A DNA stretch of 64,000 nt from an uncultured beta proteobacterium (GCA_903876735.1 CAIRAW010000055.1:22110-86109); one strand, 5' to 3'; shown: positions 30,564 through 40,127, counted from the stretch's first letter. Program-made: numbers and translations. The notes: generated by a model not told the origin, from the letters alone.

Positions 30564-30593
30564 CTGTACAGGCAGAGCTTACTGCACAGTGCA
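30564..30593. promoter_or_regulatory. Candidate MocR-binding palindromes upstream of gabT
   Basis: CTGTACAG (30564-30571) and TGCAC-A-GTGCA (30583-30593) are perfect short palindromes 11 bp apart in the MocR/gabT intergenic region, close to the regulator's start. MocR proteins usually bind paired sites in this location. Inference. Confidence 0.4.
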
Positions 30594-30689
30594 CCCCAAA
30601 AAAAAGCCGGTGTGTATATGGTCGCGATCAGGCATTGGCACTACAGTGGCCCGTTCTGCACCCGTTTCAACGACCGACTGGAGTGATTT

Positions 30690-31988
30690 ATGCACCGCGA
30701 ACCCGAACTCAAAAATGCCGCCCTGATGGCCCGCCGCCAGGCTGCCATTCCCCGTGGCGTGGGCCAAAGCCACGAAGTCTTCATCGCCCGCGGCGAAAAC
30801 GCCGAGGTCTGGGATGTCGAGGGCAAGCGCTACATCGACTTCGCCGGCGGCATCGCTGTCCTCAACACCGGACACCGCCATCCGGCCATCATCGCCGCGG
30901 TCAAGGCCCAGCTCGACCTCTACACCCACACCTGCTTCCAGGTGCTGGCCTACGAGCCCTACGTCGAACTGGCCGAGCGCATCAACGCCCTGGCCCCGGG
31001 CAACTTCGCCAAGAAGACGATGTTCCTGAGCACCGGCGCTGAAGCGGTGGAGAACGCCGTCAAGATTGCGCGCTCCTATACCAAACGCAGCGCCGTCATC
31101 GCTTTCACCAGCGGCTACCATGGTCGCACCCTGCTGACACTGGGCCTGACCGGCAAGGTCGCACCCTACAAGACCGGCTTCGGCCCGTTCCCGGGCGAGA
31201 TTTTCCACGCCCGCTTTCCTGACGCACTGCATGGCGTCAGCGTCGATGATTCGATCGCCTCGGTCGAGTCGCTGTTCAAGAACGACGTCGAAGCCAGCCG
31301 CGTGGCCGCCATCATTGTGGAACCGGTGCAGGGCGAAGGCGGCTTTAACGTCGCGCCGCCCGAATTCCTGCAGCGCCTGCGCGCGCTGTGCGACCAGCAC
31401 GGCATCGTCATGATCGCCGACGAGATCCAGACCGGCGCCGGCCGCACCGGAACCTGGTTTGCCGTCGAGCAAAGCGGCGTCGCGCCGGACCTGATCACCA
31501 TGGCCAAATCAATGGCCGGCGGTTTCCCGATCTCGGCCGTGGTGGGTCGCGCTGAAGTGATGGACGCACCGGCAGCGGGCGGCCTCGGTGGCACCTACGC
31601 CGGCAGCCCGATGTCGTGCGCAGCCGGCCTGGCCGTGCTCGACATCTTCGAGAAAGAAAACCTGCTGGAGCGCAGCCGCCAATTGGGCGCCCGCCTGACA
31701 GCCAGCCTCAAAACGCTGGCGACGAAGAACCCCTGCATTGTCGATGTGCGCGGCCTCGGTGCCATGGTGGCGATCGAACTCTGCAAGAACGGCGACCTGC
31801 ACCAACCCGACGCCGACCTGACCAAACGCCTGTGCGCCGAAGCCACGAAACGCGGACTGATCCTGCTGTCCTGCGGCACCTACGGCAACGTGGTGCGCAT
31901 TCTGGTGCCGCTGACCGCCAGCGATGCCCTCGTCGATGAAGGTTTGGCCATCATCGCAGCCTCGCTGACAGCGGCTCAGGCCAGCTGA
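30690..31988 (+). CDS. gabT: 4-aminobutyrate aminotransferase
   Basis: Converts GABA and 2-oxoglutarate to succinate semialdehyde and glutamate. 432 residues, class III aminotransferase: STGAEAVENAVKIAR, YHGRT, DEIQTGAGRTGTWFA, PLP lysine K273 in ITMAKSMAGGFP. Ribosome-binding site GGAG about ten bases before the ATG (ctGGAGtgattt). Followed by gabD after a 109-bp gap with a palindrome. Confidence 0.93.
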   Translation: MHREPELKNAALMARRQAAIPRGVGQSHEVFIARGENAEVWDVEGKRYIDFAGGIAVLNTGHRHPAIIAAVKAQLDLYTHTCFQVLAYEPYVELAERINALAPGNFAKKTMFLSTGAEAVENAVKIARSYTKRSAVIAFTSGYHGRTLLTLGLTGKVAPYKTGFGPFPGEIFHARFPDALHGVSVDDSIASVESLFKNDVEASRVAAIIVEPVQGEGGFNVAPPEFLQRLRALCDQHGIVMIADEIQTGAGRTGTWFAVEQSGVAPDLITMAKSMAGGFPISAVVGRAEVMDAPAAGGLGGTYAGSPMSCAAGLAVLDIFEKENLLERSRQLGARLTASLKTLATKNPCIVDVRGLGAMVAIELCKNGDLHQPDADLTKRLCAEATKRGLILLSCGTYGNVVRILVPLTASDALVDEGLAIIAASLTAAQAS

Positions 31989-32020
31989 ACAGCGGGTCAG
32001 CCACATTTCGGGCATGCATA

Positions 32021-32044
32021 TTGCATGACGTCACGGTCATGCAA
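32021..32044. promoter_or_regulatory. Perfect 9-bp inverted repeat upstream of gabD
   Basis: TTGCATGAC-GTCACG-GTCATGCAA, 54 bp before the gabD start. There is no T-run, so it looks like an operator rather than a terminator. The binding protein is unknown. Confidence 0.5.
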
Positions 32045-32097
32045 TCCCAAGCTGTGCCCGGCAACCACCACAAACCAAAAATTTTTCATTGGATCCC

Positions 32098-33579
32098 ATG
32101 ACCGCTCGCATTTCTCCCCTGTCCCAGCTCAAAGACCCAAGCCTGCTCAAGACTGACGCACTGATCAAGGGGAAGTGGGTCAAGGGCGCCAGCCGCTTCG
32201 ATGTGCTGGACCCGGCTACCGGCATCAAACTGGCCGACGTTGCCAACCTCGGTCCGGCCGATGCTCAGGCCGCGATTGCCGCCGCCAACGCCGCCTGGCC
32301 AGCCTGGCGCACCAAAACCGCCAAAGAGCGCAGCATCATCCTGCGCAAGTGGTTTGACCTGCTGATGGCGAATCAGGACGACCTGGGCCGCATCATGACC
32401 GCCGAGCAGGGCAAGCCGCTGGCGGAAGCCAAAGGCGAAGTCGCCTACGGCGCCAGCTTTGTCGAGTGGTTTGCCGAAGAAGCCAAGCGCGTCAACGGCG
32501 AAATGCTGCCGCAGTTTGACAACAACCGCCGCCTGCTGGTGATGCGCCAGCCCATCGGCGTCTGCGCCGCCATCACGCCCTGGAACTTCCCCCTGGCCAT
32601 GATCACGCGCAAGGTGGCGCCAGCGCTGGCCGCTGGCTGCCCGGTCATCATCAAACCGGCTGAACTCACACCACTGACGGCACTGGCCGCAGCCGAACTG
32701 GCGATCCGCGCCGGCATCCCGGCCGGTGTGCTCAACATGCTCACCGCCGACAGCGAGAACTCGATTGCCATCGGCAAGGTGCTGTGCGCCAGCGACGTGG
32801 TGCGCCACATCAGCTTTACCGGCTCGACCGAAGTCGGGCGCATTCTGATGGCGCAAAGCGCCCCCACCGTCAAGAAACTCTCGCTCGAACTCGGCGGCAA
32901 CGCGCCCTTCATCGTGTTTGACGATGCCGACATCGACTCGGCGGTCGAAGGCGCATTTGCCAGCAAGTACCGCAACGCCGGCCAGACCTGCGTCTGCGCC
33001 AACCGTCTCTACGTGCAGGAAGGCGTGTACGAAGAATTCGTCACCCGGTTCGCGGCCAAGGTCAGGACCGCCAAAGTCGGCAACGGCTTTGACGATGGTG
33101 TCAATCAGGGTCCGCTGATCGAGGAAGCGGCACTGACCAAGGTGCAGCGCCATGTGGACGACGCCGTGGCCAAGGGCGCGCGCGTGCTGGTCGGCGGCAA
33201 GCGTTTGCCGGGCCAGTTCTTCGAGCCCACCGTGGTGGCCGACGCCACGGCAGACATGCTGTGCGCCAAAGAAGAAACCTTTGGCCCGTTTGCGCCGGTC
33301 TTCAAGTTCAGGACCGAGCAGGAAGCCATTGACGCAGCCAACAACACCGAGTTCGGCCTGGCGAGCTACTTCTACACGCGCGATGTCGGACGGATTTTTA
33401 GGGTCAGCGAGGCGCTGGAGTACGGCATCGTCGGCGCCAACGTCGGCATTGTGGCGGCCGAGCACGTGCCGTTTGGCGGCGTCAAGCAGTCGGGCCTGGG
33501 ACGTGAGGGTTCCCACCATGGCATTGACGACTATGTTGAGATCAAATACCTCTGCGTTGGCGATATCCTGCAGAAATAA
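32098..33579 (+). CDS. gabD: Succinate-semialdehyde dehydrogenase
   Basis: Oxidises succinate semialdehyde to succinate; related enzymes also take 4-aminobutyraldehyde or glutarate semialdehyde. 493 residues: TPWNFPLAMITRKVAPAL, FTGSTEVG, general-base Glu in LELGGNAPF, catalytic Cys in NAGQTCVCANR. The ATG at 32098 is used; an in-frame TTG nine bases upstream has no ribosome-binding site. Probably co-regulated with gabT. Confidence 0.93.
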   Translation: MTARISPLSQLKDPSLLKTDALIKGKWVKGASRFDVLDPATGIKLADVANLGPADAQAAIAAANAAWPAWRTKTAKERSIILRKWFDLLMANQDDLGRIMTAEQGKPLAEAKGEVAYGASFVEWFAEEAKRVNGEMLPQFDNNRRLLVMRQPIGVCAAITPWNFPLAMITRKVAPALAAGCPVIIKPAELTPLTALAAAELAIRAGIPAGVLNMLTADSENSIAIGKVLCASDVVRHISFTGSTEVGRILMAQSAPTVKKLSLELGGNAPFIVFDDADIDSAVEGAFASKYRNAGQTCVCANRLYVQEGVYEEFVTRFAAKVRTAKVGNGFDDGVNQGPLIEEAALTKVQRHVDDAVAKGARVLVGGKRLPGQFFEPTVVADATADMLCAKEETFGPFAPVFKFRTEQEAIDAANNTEFGLASYFYTRDVGRIFRVSEALEYGIVGANVGIVAAEHVPFGGVKQSGLGREGSHHGIDDYVEIKYLCVGDILQK

Positions 33580-33591
33580 CAAGCGAAACCC

Positions 33592-34983
33592 ATGAGCACC
33601 CCAAAAACAGAATTCTCGGCCGCCGGACAAAGCGACGTCCAGCATCACCTGCATCCCTACACGCAACTGCGCCAGTTTGAGCAGGAAGGCCCGCTGGTCA
33701 TCGTGCGCGGCGAAGGCGTTGAGGTCTTCGACGAAAACGGCAAGGCCTATATCGAAGGCATGGCCGGCCTGTGGTGCGCCTCGCTCGGTTTTTCCGAGAA
33801 GCGCCTGGCCGAAGCTGCCTACAAGCAGATGAACACCCTGCCCTACTACCACTCGTTCTCGGGCAAGGTGCCGGGGCCGGTGACGGAACTGGTGGCAGCC
33901 ATGATCAAGTGGGCGCCGGTGCCGATGGCGCGCGTGCTGTTCGCCAACTCGGGCTCCGAGTCCAACGACACCGCCTTCAAGCTGGTGCGCTACTACAACA
34001 ACGCCAAGGGCCGGCCGCTCAAGAAAAAAATCATTGCGCGCAACAAGGCCTACCACGGCGTCACCGCCGCTGCGGCATCCATGTCGGGCCTGGGCACCAT
34101 GCACCAGAATTTCGACCTGCCGCTGCCTGGCATCGTGCGCGTCGGCTGTCCGCACTTTTACCAGTTCGGCCTGCCGGGCGAGACCGAGGCCCAGTTTGTC
34201 GACCGGTTGGCGCAGGAACTTGAAGACACGATTCTGCGCGAAGGCCCCGAAACAGTGGCGGCCTTTATTGCCGAGCCGGTGCAGGGTGCCGGTGGTGTGC
34301 TCATTCCAGCGTCGGGCTATTTCGCCCGCGTGCAGGCGATCCTCAAAAAATACGACATCCTGTTCCTGGTCGATGAAGTCATCACCGGTTTTGGTCGCCT
34401 GGGCCAGAACTTCGGCACCCAGGTGTTCGACCTGAAACCCGACATGATCACCGTGGCCAAGATGTTGACCTCGGCCTATGTGCCAATGTCCGCGCTCTAC
34501 GTATCGGACGAGATCTACCAGACGATTGCCGACGCCAGCGCCGCGATCGGCGTCTTCGGCCACGGCTACACCTACAGCGGCCATCCGCTGGCCTGCGCCG
34601 TGGCGCTGGAAACGCTGCGCATCTACGAGAGCGACAAGGTGCTCGACCATGTGAAGAAAGTTGCACCGCGCCTGCAGCAGGGTCTGCAGCAATTCAAGGG
34701 CCACCCGATCGTCGGTGATGCGCGCGGCCTGGGCCTGATCGGCGCGATCGAACTCGCCGCCGACCCGGCCAAGCGCGAGCCGTTCGACCCCAAACGCGGC
34801 GTCGGCGCCTACTTTGTGAACCGGGCCCAGCACCATGGGCTGATCGTGCGCGTGCTGATGGGCGATGTGATCGCCTTCTCGCCACCGCTGATCATTACCG
34901 AAGCCGAGATCGACACGCTGCTGGAACGCACGGCTCTGGCACTGGCCGACACGCTGGCCTGGGTCAACAGCTGGCGCGGATGA
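33592..34983 (+). CDS. Class III aminotransferase, putrescine/diamine type (SpuC-like)
   Basis: 463 residues. PLP-site motifs FANSGSESNDTAFKLVRYYN, YHGVT, VDEVITGFGRLG and lysine K290 in ITVAKMLTSAYVPMSA. The family includes putrescine- and beta-alanine-pyruvate aminotransferases. Placed 12 bp after gabD and directly before a polyamine-type ABC transporter, it most likely deaminates putrescine or a related omega-amine. The exact substrate is inference from context. Confidence 0.87.
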   Translation: MSTPKTEFSAAGQSDVQHHLHPYTQLRQFEQEGPLVIVRGEGVEVFDENGKAYIEGMAGLWCASLGFSEKRLAEAAYKQMNTLPYYHSFSGKVPGPVTELVAAMIKWAPVPMARVLFANSGSESNDTAFKLVRYYNNAKGRPLKKKIIARNKAYHGVTAAAASMSGLGTMHQNFDLPLPGIVRVGCPHFYQFGLPGETEAQFVDRLAQELEDTILREGPETVAAFIAEPVQGAGGVLIPASGYFARVQAILKKYDILFLVDEVITGFGRLGQNFGTQVFDLKPDMITVAKMLTSAYVPMSALYVSDEIYQTIADASAAIGVFGHGYTYSGHPLACAVALETLRIYESDKVLDHVKKVAPRLQQGLQQFKGHPIVGDARGLGLIGAIELAADPAKREPFDPKRGVGAYFVNRAQHHGLIVRVLMGDVIAFSPPLIITEAEIDTLLERTALALADTLAWVNSWRG

Positions 34984-35019
34984 GCAACCGGCAGCAACGA
35001 TAGCGAAAGCGCTTAAACG

Positions 35020-36114
35020 ATGGCACTGATCGAGTTTGAACATGTTTTCAAGCGCTACCCCGGCAGCAGCAATGCCGCGGTGGACGACCTGAACCTGCAC
35101 ATTGAGGCGGGAGAGTTCCTGACCCTGCTTGGGCCTTCGGGCTCCGGCAAGACGACCACCCTGATGCTGCTGGCCGGCTTCGAAGCGCCAAGCGCAGGCA
35201 GCATCCGGCTCGACGGGCAATCGATCGAATCGCTGCCGCCGCACCAGCGCAACATGGGCGTGGTGTTTCAAAGCTACTCGCTGTTCCCGCACATGACGGT
35301 GGCCGAGAACGTCGCCTTCCCGCTGTCGGTGCGCAAGGTCGACAAATCGGTCATCGCCGACAAGGTCACCGCCGCGCTGACCAAGGTGCATCTGGAAAAC
35401 TTCACGCACCGCAAACCGAACCAGTTGTCCGGCGGCCAGCAGCAGCGCGTGGCGCTGGCGCGTGCGCTGGTGTTCGAGCCGCGCCTGGTTCTGATGGACG
35501 AGCCGCTGTCGGCACTGGACAAGAAGCTGCGCGAGGAAATGCAACTCGAGATTCGCCGCCTGCACCGCGAACTTGGCGTCACCATGGTGTTTGTCACACA
35601 CGACCAGTCCGAAGCCATGACGCTGTCGGACCGCGTTGCAGTGTTCAACCAGGGCCGCATTGAACAGCTAGCCTCGCCGCAGGCGCTGTACGACGCGCCA
35701 GCCAATCCCTTTGTGGCCAATTTTCTGGGCGACAACAACATGCTCAACTGCACGCTGGCAAGCGGCGGCGTCAAGACCGCCAGTGGCCAGGTCTTGCAAG
35801 CGCGCATCTGCGCCACGACGGCGTTCGAAAACGAAGCAGCCGTGAAACTCTGCGTGCGCCCGGAGTTCCTTCAGGTGGGTGCCGACTGCGCTGCGCTGGC
35901 AACGCCAAACTGCCTGAACGGCACCCTGGTCGATCTGATCCACCAGGGCGATCACTGGCGTGTCGTGGCACGGCTCACGGCACTGGAGGGCGGCCCGCAC
36001 AGCGCGGCGCTGCAATGGTTTGCAAAAGTCAGTCCGGGGGCGCTGCCACCCGGACTGGTGGTTGGGCAAAACGTGTCGCTCGGGTTCCGGCCTGAAGACG
36101 CGTGGGTATTTTGA
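35020..36114 (+). CDS. Polyamine-type ABC transporter ATP-binding protein
   Basis: 364 residues, PotA/FbpC-like. Walker A GPSGSGKT (38-45), Q-loop VFQSYSLFPHM, signature LSGGQQQR, Walker B LVLMDEP, and a C-terminal TOBE regulatory domain. It starts the transporter set ATPase-binding protein-permease-permease. The call to polyamines comes from the neighbours and the binding protein. Confidence 0.93.
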   Translation: MALIEFEHVFKRYPGSSNAAVDDLNLHIEAGEFLTLLGPSGSGKTTTLMLLAGFEAPSAGSIRLDGQSIESLPPHQRNMGVVFQSYSLFPHMTVAENVAFPLSVRKVDKSVIADKVTAALTKVHLENFTHRKPNQLSGGQQQRVALARALVFEPRLVLMDEPLSALDKKLREEMQLEIRRLHRELGVTMVFVTHDQSEAMTLSDRVAVFNQGRIEQLASPQALYDAPANPFVANFLGDNNMLNCTLASGGVKTASGQVLQARICATTAFENEAAVKLCVRPEFLQVGADCAALATPNCLNGTLVDLIHQGDHWRVVARLTALEGGPHSAALQWFAKVSPGALPPGLVVGQNVSLGFRPEDAWVF

Positions 36115-36151
36115 CGGTTTGACTCAATTCAATTTATTCAGGAGAACAGGT

Positions 36152-37201
36152 ATGAAGAAGCAAGTATGGGCAACGGTTGCAGGCGCGGTGGCACTGGTCT
36201 GTCTGAGTGGACAGGCACAGGCACAATCACGCGACCTCAACATCGTGTCGTGGGGCGGCGCCTATCAGGACGGCCAGAAGGAAGTGTTCTTCAAACCTTT
36301 CAATGCCACTGGCATCAAGCTCACCGATGAAGCCTGGGACGGCGGATTGGGCGTGCTGCGCACCAAGATCAAGGGCGGCAACAGCACATGGGACGTGGTC
36401 CAGGTGGAAGCCGATGAACTCGAAGTCGGGTGCGACGAAGGCCTCTACGAAAAACTTGACGTCAACAAGATTGGCGGCGCTGCGCGCTACCTGCCGGGCA
36501 CGGTGCACGCCTGCGGCGTTGGCGCCATCATTTACAACCTGGTGCTGGCCTACGACGGCGACAAGCTCAAAGCGGCACCGAACGGCTGGAGCGATTTCTT
36601 CGACACCAAGAAGATCGCCGGCAAGCGCTCGATCCGCAACGGCGCCAAGTGGAACCTCGAAGTGGCTTTGATCGCCGACGGCGTCTCTGCCAAGGACGTC
36701 TACAAGGTGCTGCGCACACCGGACGGCGTGGAGCGCGCGTTCAAGAAACTCGACACCATCAAGGGTGACCTGGTGTTCTGGAAGAGCGGCGCACAGCCCC
36801 CGCAAATGCTGGCTGCCGGCGACGTCGTCATGACCACCGCCTACAACGGCCGCATCACCGCCGCCAACGAGAAGGACAAGAAAAACTTCAAGATGGTCTG
36901 GAAAGACACACCTTACACACTGGACAGCTGGGTCATCATGAAGGGCACGCCACTCAAGGCCAACGCCGAGAAGCTGGTGGAATTCCTGGGTCGCCCCGAG
37001 AATCAGGCCAAGCTGCCCAAGTACGTGCGCTATGGTGTCACCGCTGCTGCGGCCACGCCCCTGATCGACAAGTCCTTGATGGGCGAACTGCCGACCAATC
37101 CCGATATTCACAAACAGGCTTTTGCCGAGGACGTGAAGTTCTGGATCGACAACGGCGACAAGCTGGCCGAGCGCTGGACCAAGTGGGCCGGCACCAAGTA
37201 A
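36152..37201 (+). CDS. Polyamine-type periplasmic substrate-binding protein
   Basis: 349 residues, PotD-like (family 1 extracellular solute-binding). Signal peptide VAGAVALVCLSGQAQA, then NIVSWGGAYQDGQKEVFFKPF and YNLVLAYDG, typical of spermidine/putrescine binders. The ATG at 36152 has AGGAG seven bases upstream; the open frame further upstream lies inside the ATPase gene. Confidence 0.92.
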   Translation: MKKQVWATVAGAVALVCLSGQAQAQSRDLNIVSWGGAYQDGQKEVFFKPFNATGIKLTDEAWDGGLGVLRTKIKGGNSTWDVVQVEADELEVGCDEGLYEKLDVNKIGGAARYLPGTVHACGVGAIIYNLVLAYDGDKLKAAPNGWSDFFDTKKIAGKRSIRNGAKWNLEVALIADGVSAKDVYKVLRTPDGVERAFKKLDTIKGDLVFWKSGAQPPQMLAAGDVVMTTAYNGRITAANEKDKKNFKMVWKDTPYTLDSWVIMKGTPLKANAEKLVEFLGRPENQAKLPKYVRYGVTAAAATPLIDKSLMGELPTNPDIHKQAFAEDVKFWIDNGDKLAERWTKWAGTK

Positions 37202-37224
37202 GAACCTGAGCAATCGATAGCACC

Positions 37225-38403
37225 ATGTCCACGCGCCAAAGAATCTCCCTGCTGCTGCCCCTGTCCGGGTTTCTGCTGGTGTTCTTCGTGGCGCCGCTGG
37301 TCTGGCTGCTGTCGCTGGCGGTGCGCGAGGCCGAAGTGCCGCGCGCCCTGCCACGCACGCTGGCCGTGCTGCAAAGCTGGCAGCCCGGGCAGACCCTGCC
37401 GCCCAAGGTGTTCCCGGACTTCGCGCAGGACCTGGTTGAAGCGCGCGCTGCCAGCACGCTGGCCGACGGCGCGCGGCGTCTCTATTACGAAGTCAACGGC
37501 GTGCGCAGCACCCTGATGCGCGCCGCACGCGAAGTGGGCTCAGCCGCACCCGACACGGTGTTTGGCGCGGAGTTTTTCAACAGCGTCGATCCGACGCTGA
37601 CCAGCCCCGAATTTTTTGCCGCCGTGCAGCGCGCGCGCGGCCCGGTTTCAAGCTACTACCTGCTGGCCGCCTTTGACCTGGCGCGCAACGCCCAAGGCGA
37701 GATCGAACGCGTCTCGGAAGCCAACCGGATTTACATCGACGTGCTGCTGCGCACGCTGGGCATCAGCCTGAGCGTCACGCTGCTGTGCCTGCTGCTGGGC
37801 TTTCCGGTGGCCATGCTGCTGACGCAGGTGACGGCCAAGACGGCAGACTGGCTGATGATTCTGGTGCTGCTGCCATTCTGGACCTCGTTGCTGGTGCGCA
37901 CCGCCGCCTGGGTCGTGGTGCTGCAGCGTGAAGGCATGGTCAACACGCTGTTGCTGAAACTGGGTCTGATCACCGAACCGCTGACCCTGATCTACAACCG
38001 CACCGGCGTCCTGATCGCCATGACGCACGTGCTGCTGCCCTTCATGATCCTGCCGCTGTACGGCGTGCTCAAGGGCATTCCGCCGCATTACATGCGCGCC
38101 GCCACCAGCCTGGGCGCGCCACCCGTGGTGGCCTTCTTCCGTGTCTACCTGCCGATGGCAGCGCCTGCCATCATGGCCGGTTCGTTGATGGTCTTTATTC
38201 TGGCAATGGGTTACTACATTACGCCGGCACTGGTCGGTGGCGGCTCTGATCAGATGCTGTCCTATTTTGTTGCAACCTACACCACCGACACCGGCAACTG
38301 GGGCCTGGCCTCGGCGCTGGGGCTGATGATGCTGGTGACCACCCTGGCGCTTTATGCGGTAGCCCACAAACTCTCGGGCGGTCGTGCGCTCTCAATGGGC
38401 TAA
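37225..38403 (+). CDS. Polyamine-type ABC transporter permease (PotB-like)
   Basis: 392 residues, longer than usual PotB because of a periplasmic insert of about 130 residues between the first membrane helix (LLLPLSGFLLVFFVAPLVWL) and the core five helices. The EAA-type loop is MRAATSLGAPPVVAFFRVYLP. It forms the channel with the next permease. Confidence 0.91.
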   Translation: MSTRQRISLLLPLSGFLLVFFVAPLVWLLSLAVREAEVPRALPRTLAVLQSWQPGQTLPPKVFPDFAQDLVEARAASTLADGARRLYYEVNGVRSTLMRAAREVGSAAPDTVFGAEFFNSVDPTLTSPEFFAAVQRARGPVSSYYLLAAFDLARNAQGEIERVSEANRIYIDVLLRTLGISLSVTLLCLLLGFPVAMLLTQVTAKTADWLMILVLLPFWTSLLVRTAAWVVVLQREGMVNTLLLKLGLITEPLTLIYNRTGVLIAMTHVLLPFMILPLYGVLKGIPPHYMRAATSLGAPPVVAFFRVYLPMAAPAIMAGSLMVFILAMGYYITPALVGGGSDQMLSYFVATYTTDTGNWGLASALGLMMLVTTLALYAVAHKLSGGRALSMG

Positions 38404-38407
38404 GACA

Positions 38408-38489
38408 TGACCCCCACGCTTGTCACTTCGTGTACTACGCTGCCCCCCGAGGGGGCTGTTTCGCCTTGGGGCGGCCCGGCGCCGAAACA
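38408..38489. repeat. Comamonadaceae-type GC-rich intergenic repeat
   Basis: CCCCCACGCTTGTCACTTCG, then a CCCCCCGAGGGGG hairpin and TTGGGGCGGCCCGGC. I recall similar sequences dispersed between genes of Comamonadaceae. Here it separates the two permease genes of one operon. Confidence 0.65.
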
Positions 38490-39299
38490 ATGAAACCCTT
38501 CAAATTTCCCTGGAAGCTGCTGTACTGGTTTTTGTGCGCCTGCGTGCTGGTGTTTCTGCTGGCGCCGATTGCGGCCATCATTCCGCTCTCATTCTCCAGT
38601 GGATCCTTCCTGACCTATCCGCTGCCGGGTTTGTCGCTGCGCTGGTACCACGAGGTCTTGGGCGGCGGCAAGTGGCTCAGCGCCCTGGGCAACTCACTGT
38701 TCGTCGGCGTCTTCGCCACGGTTCTGTCGGTGCTGCTGGGCACGCTGGCCTCGCTCGGGCTGATGCGGCACAAGGCCTGGTGGAGCGAGGCGCTCAAGAT
38801 CATCGCCCTCTCGCCCATGATCGTGCCGGTGATCCTGATCGCCGTGGCCTCCTACTTCTTCCTGGCGCCACTCTCGCTGACCAGCACCTACCTCGGCCTC
38901 ATCATCGCGCACACCGTGATCGCCGTGCCCTTTGTCGTGGTGCCGGTGCTCACCGCGCTGGAACTGCTCGACCCCAATCTGGCGCGCGCCGCTGCCGCCT
39001 GTGGCGCGGTGCCACGCGTCACCTTCATGCGCGTGACGCTGCCGAGCATCATGCCAGCGATGGCATCGGGCGCGCTGTTTGCCTTTGCCGCATCGTTTGA
39101 CGATGTGGTGATTGCGCTGCTGATTGCCGGGCCCGATCAGCGCACTCTGCCACGCGAAATGTTCTCCGGACTGCGCGACAGCATGACGCCGGCGCTGACG
39201 GCGGTGGCCACCATCATGATCGTCTTCTCGACCACGCTGTTCCTGCTGATGCAAACGCTGCAGCGCCGAACCCGCAAGGCGACGGCGCGCCAAGCCTGA
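38490..39299 (+). CDS. Polyamine-type ABC transporter permease (PotC-like)
   Basis: 269 residues, six predicted helices beginning LLYWFLCACVLVFLLAPIAA; EAA loop ARAAAACGAVPRVTFMRVTLP. I start at ATG 38490; the open frame runs 60 bases upstream into the GC-rich repeat, which is unlikely to be coding. Confidence 0.92.
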   Translation: MKPFKFPWKLLYWFLCACVLVFLLAPIAAIIPLSFSSGSFLTYPLPGLSLRWYHEVLGGGKWLSALGNSLFVGVFATVLSVLLGTLASLGLMRHKAWWSEALKIIALSPMIVPVILIAVASYFFLAPLSLTSTYLGLIIAHTVIAVPFVVVPVLTALELLDPNLARAAAACGAVPRVTFMRVTLPSIMPAMASGALFAFAASFDDVVIALLIAGPDQRTLPREMFSGLRDSMTPALTAVATIMIVFSTTLFLLMQTLQRRTRKATARQA

Positions 39300-39362
39300 T
39301 TCCACGGCAGCCCCGGCTGATTGCGGCCATCACAATTCGACCCCACCAGAGCATCTCTCCAC

Positions 39363-40100
39363 ATGACAGAACAGAAAACGGCCATCGTCACCGGCGCCAG
39401 TCGCGGCATCGGGCACGGCGTGGCCGAGCGCTTTCGCAACCTGGGCTGGCGCGTCATCACGGTCTCGCGTCAGGCGCTGCCCGAACAATGCCCCTGGCAC
39501 GCCGAGCAGAACACCCATGTTGAACTCGACCTTTCCGACCTGGACCAGATCACGAAAACGGTGGACGCGCTGCGTCCGCTGCTGGGTGGCTCCAAGCTGC
39601 ACGCGCTGATCAACAACGCCGGCATCTCGCCCAAGGGGCCATCAGGCGAGCGCGTCAACTCGCTGACCACCGACCTCAAGGTCTGGCAGGAGATGTACAA
39701 CACCAACTTCTACGCACCGCTGATCCTGACACGCGGCTTCGCGCAGGAGCTCTCCAATGCCCGCGGCTCGGTGGTGAACCTGTGCTCAATCGCCGGCTAC
39801 CGCGTCCACCCCTTTGCCGGCGCTGCCTACGCCACGTCCAAAGCGGCGCTGGCCGCCCTGACACGCGAAATGGCAGCCGACATGGCCCCCATGAACGTGC
39901 GCGTCAACGCCATCGCGCCAGGCGAAATCAACACCTCGATCCTGTCGCCGGGCACGCAGACCATCGTCGACAACAACATCCCGATGCGCCGCCTGGGCGA
40001 GGTCAGCGAAGTGGTCGATCTGATCGAATTCCTGTGCAGCGAGAAGTCGTCCTACATCACCGGTGCCGAAATCGCGATTGATGGCGGACAGCGGGTGTAG
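39363..40100 (+). CDS. Short-chain dehydrogenase/reductase
   Basis: 245 residues, classical SDR: TGASRGIG (10-17) for NAD(P), NNAG, catalytic Ser in NLCSIAGY and YATSK. C-terminal SSYITGAEIAIDGGQRV is typical. It follows the transporter and may be a late gene of that operon. The substrate is unknown. Confidence 0.92.
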   Translation: MTEQKTAIVTGASRGIGHGVAERFRNLGWRVITVSRQALPEQCPWHAEQNTHVELDLSDLDQITKTVDALRPLLGGSKLHALINNAGISPKGPSGERVNSLTTDLKVWQEMYNTNFYAPLILTRGFAQELSNARGSVVNLCSIAGYRVHPFAGAAYATSKAALAALTREMAADMAPMNVRVNAIAPGEINTSILSPGTQTIVDNNIPMRRLGEVSEVVDLIEFLCSEKSSYITGAEIAIDGGQRV

Positions 40101-40127
40101 GCTCTCATTGCGTCATCGTGTCATTAC

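Noticed and set aside
29157..30686. Plus-strand open frame of about 500 codons opposite the MocR gene
   Set aside because: Shadow of a real gene, with no recognisable motif and atypical composition.
32086..35601. Very long minus-strand open frame (about 1170 codons) opposite gabD, the aminotransferase and the ATPase gene
   Set aside because: It is the complement of three clearly real genes in GC-rich DNA; the translation is His/Gln/Arg-rich with no domain.
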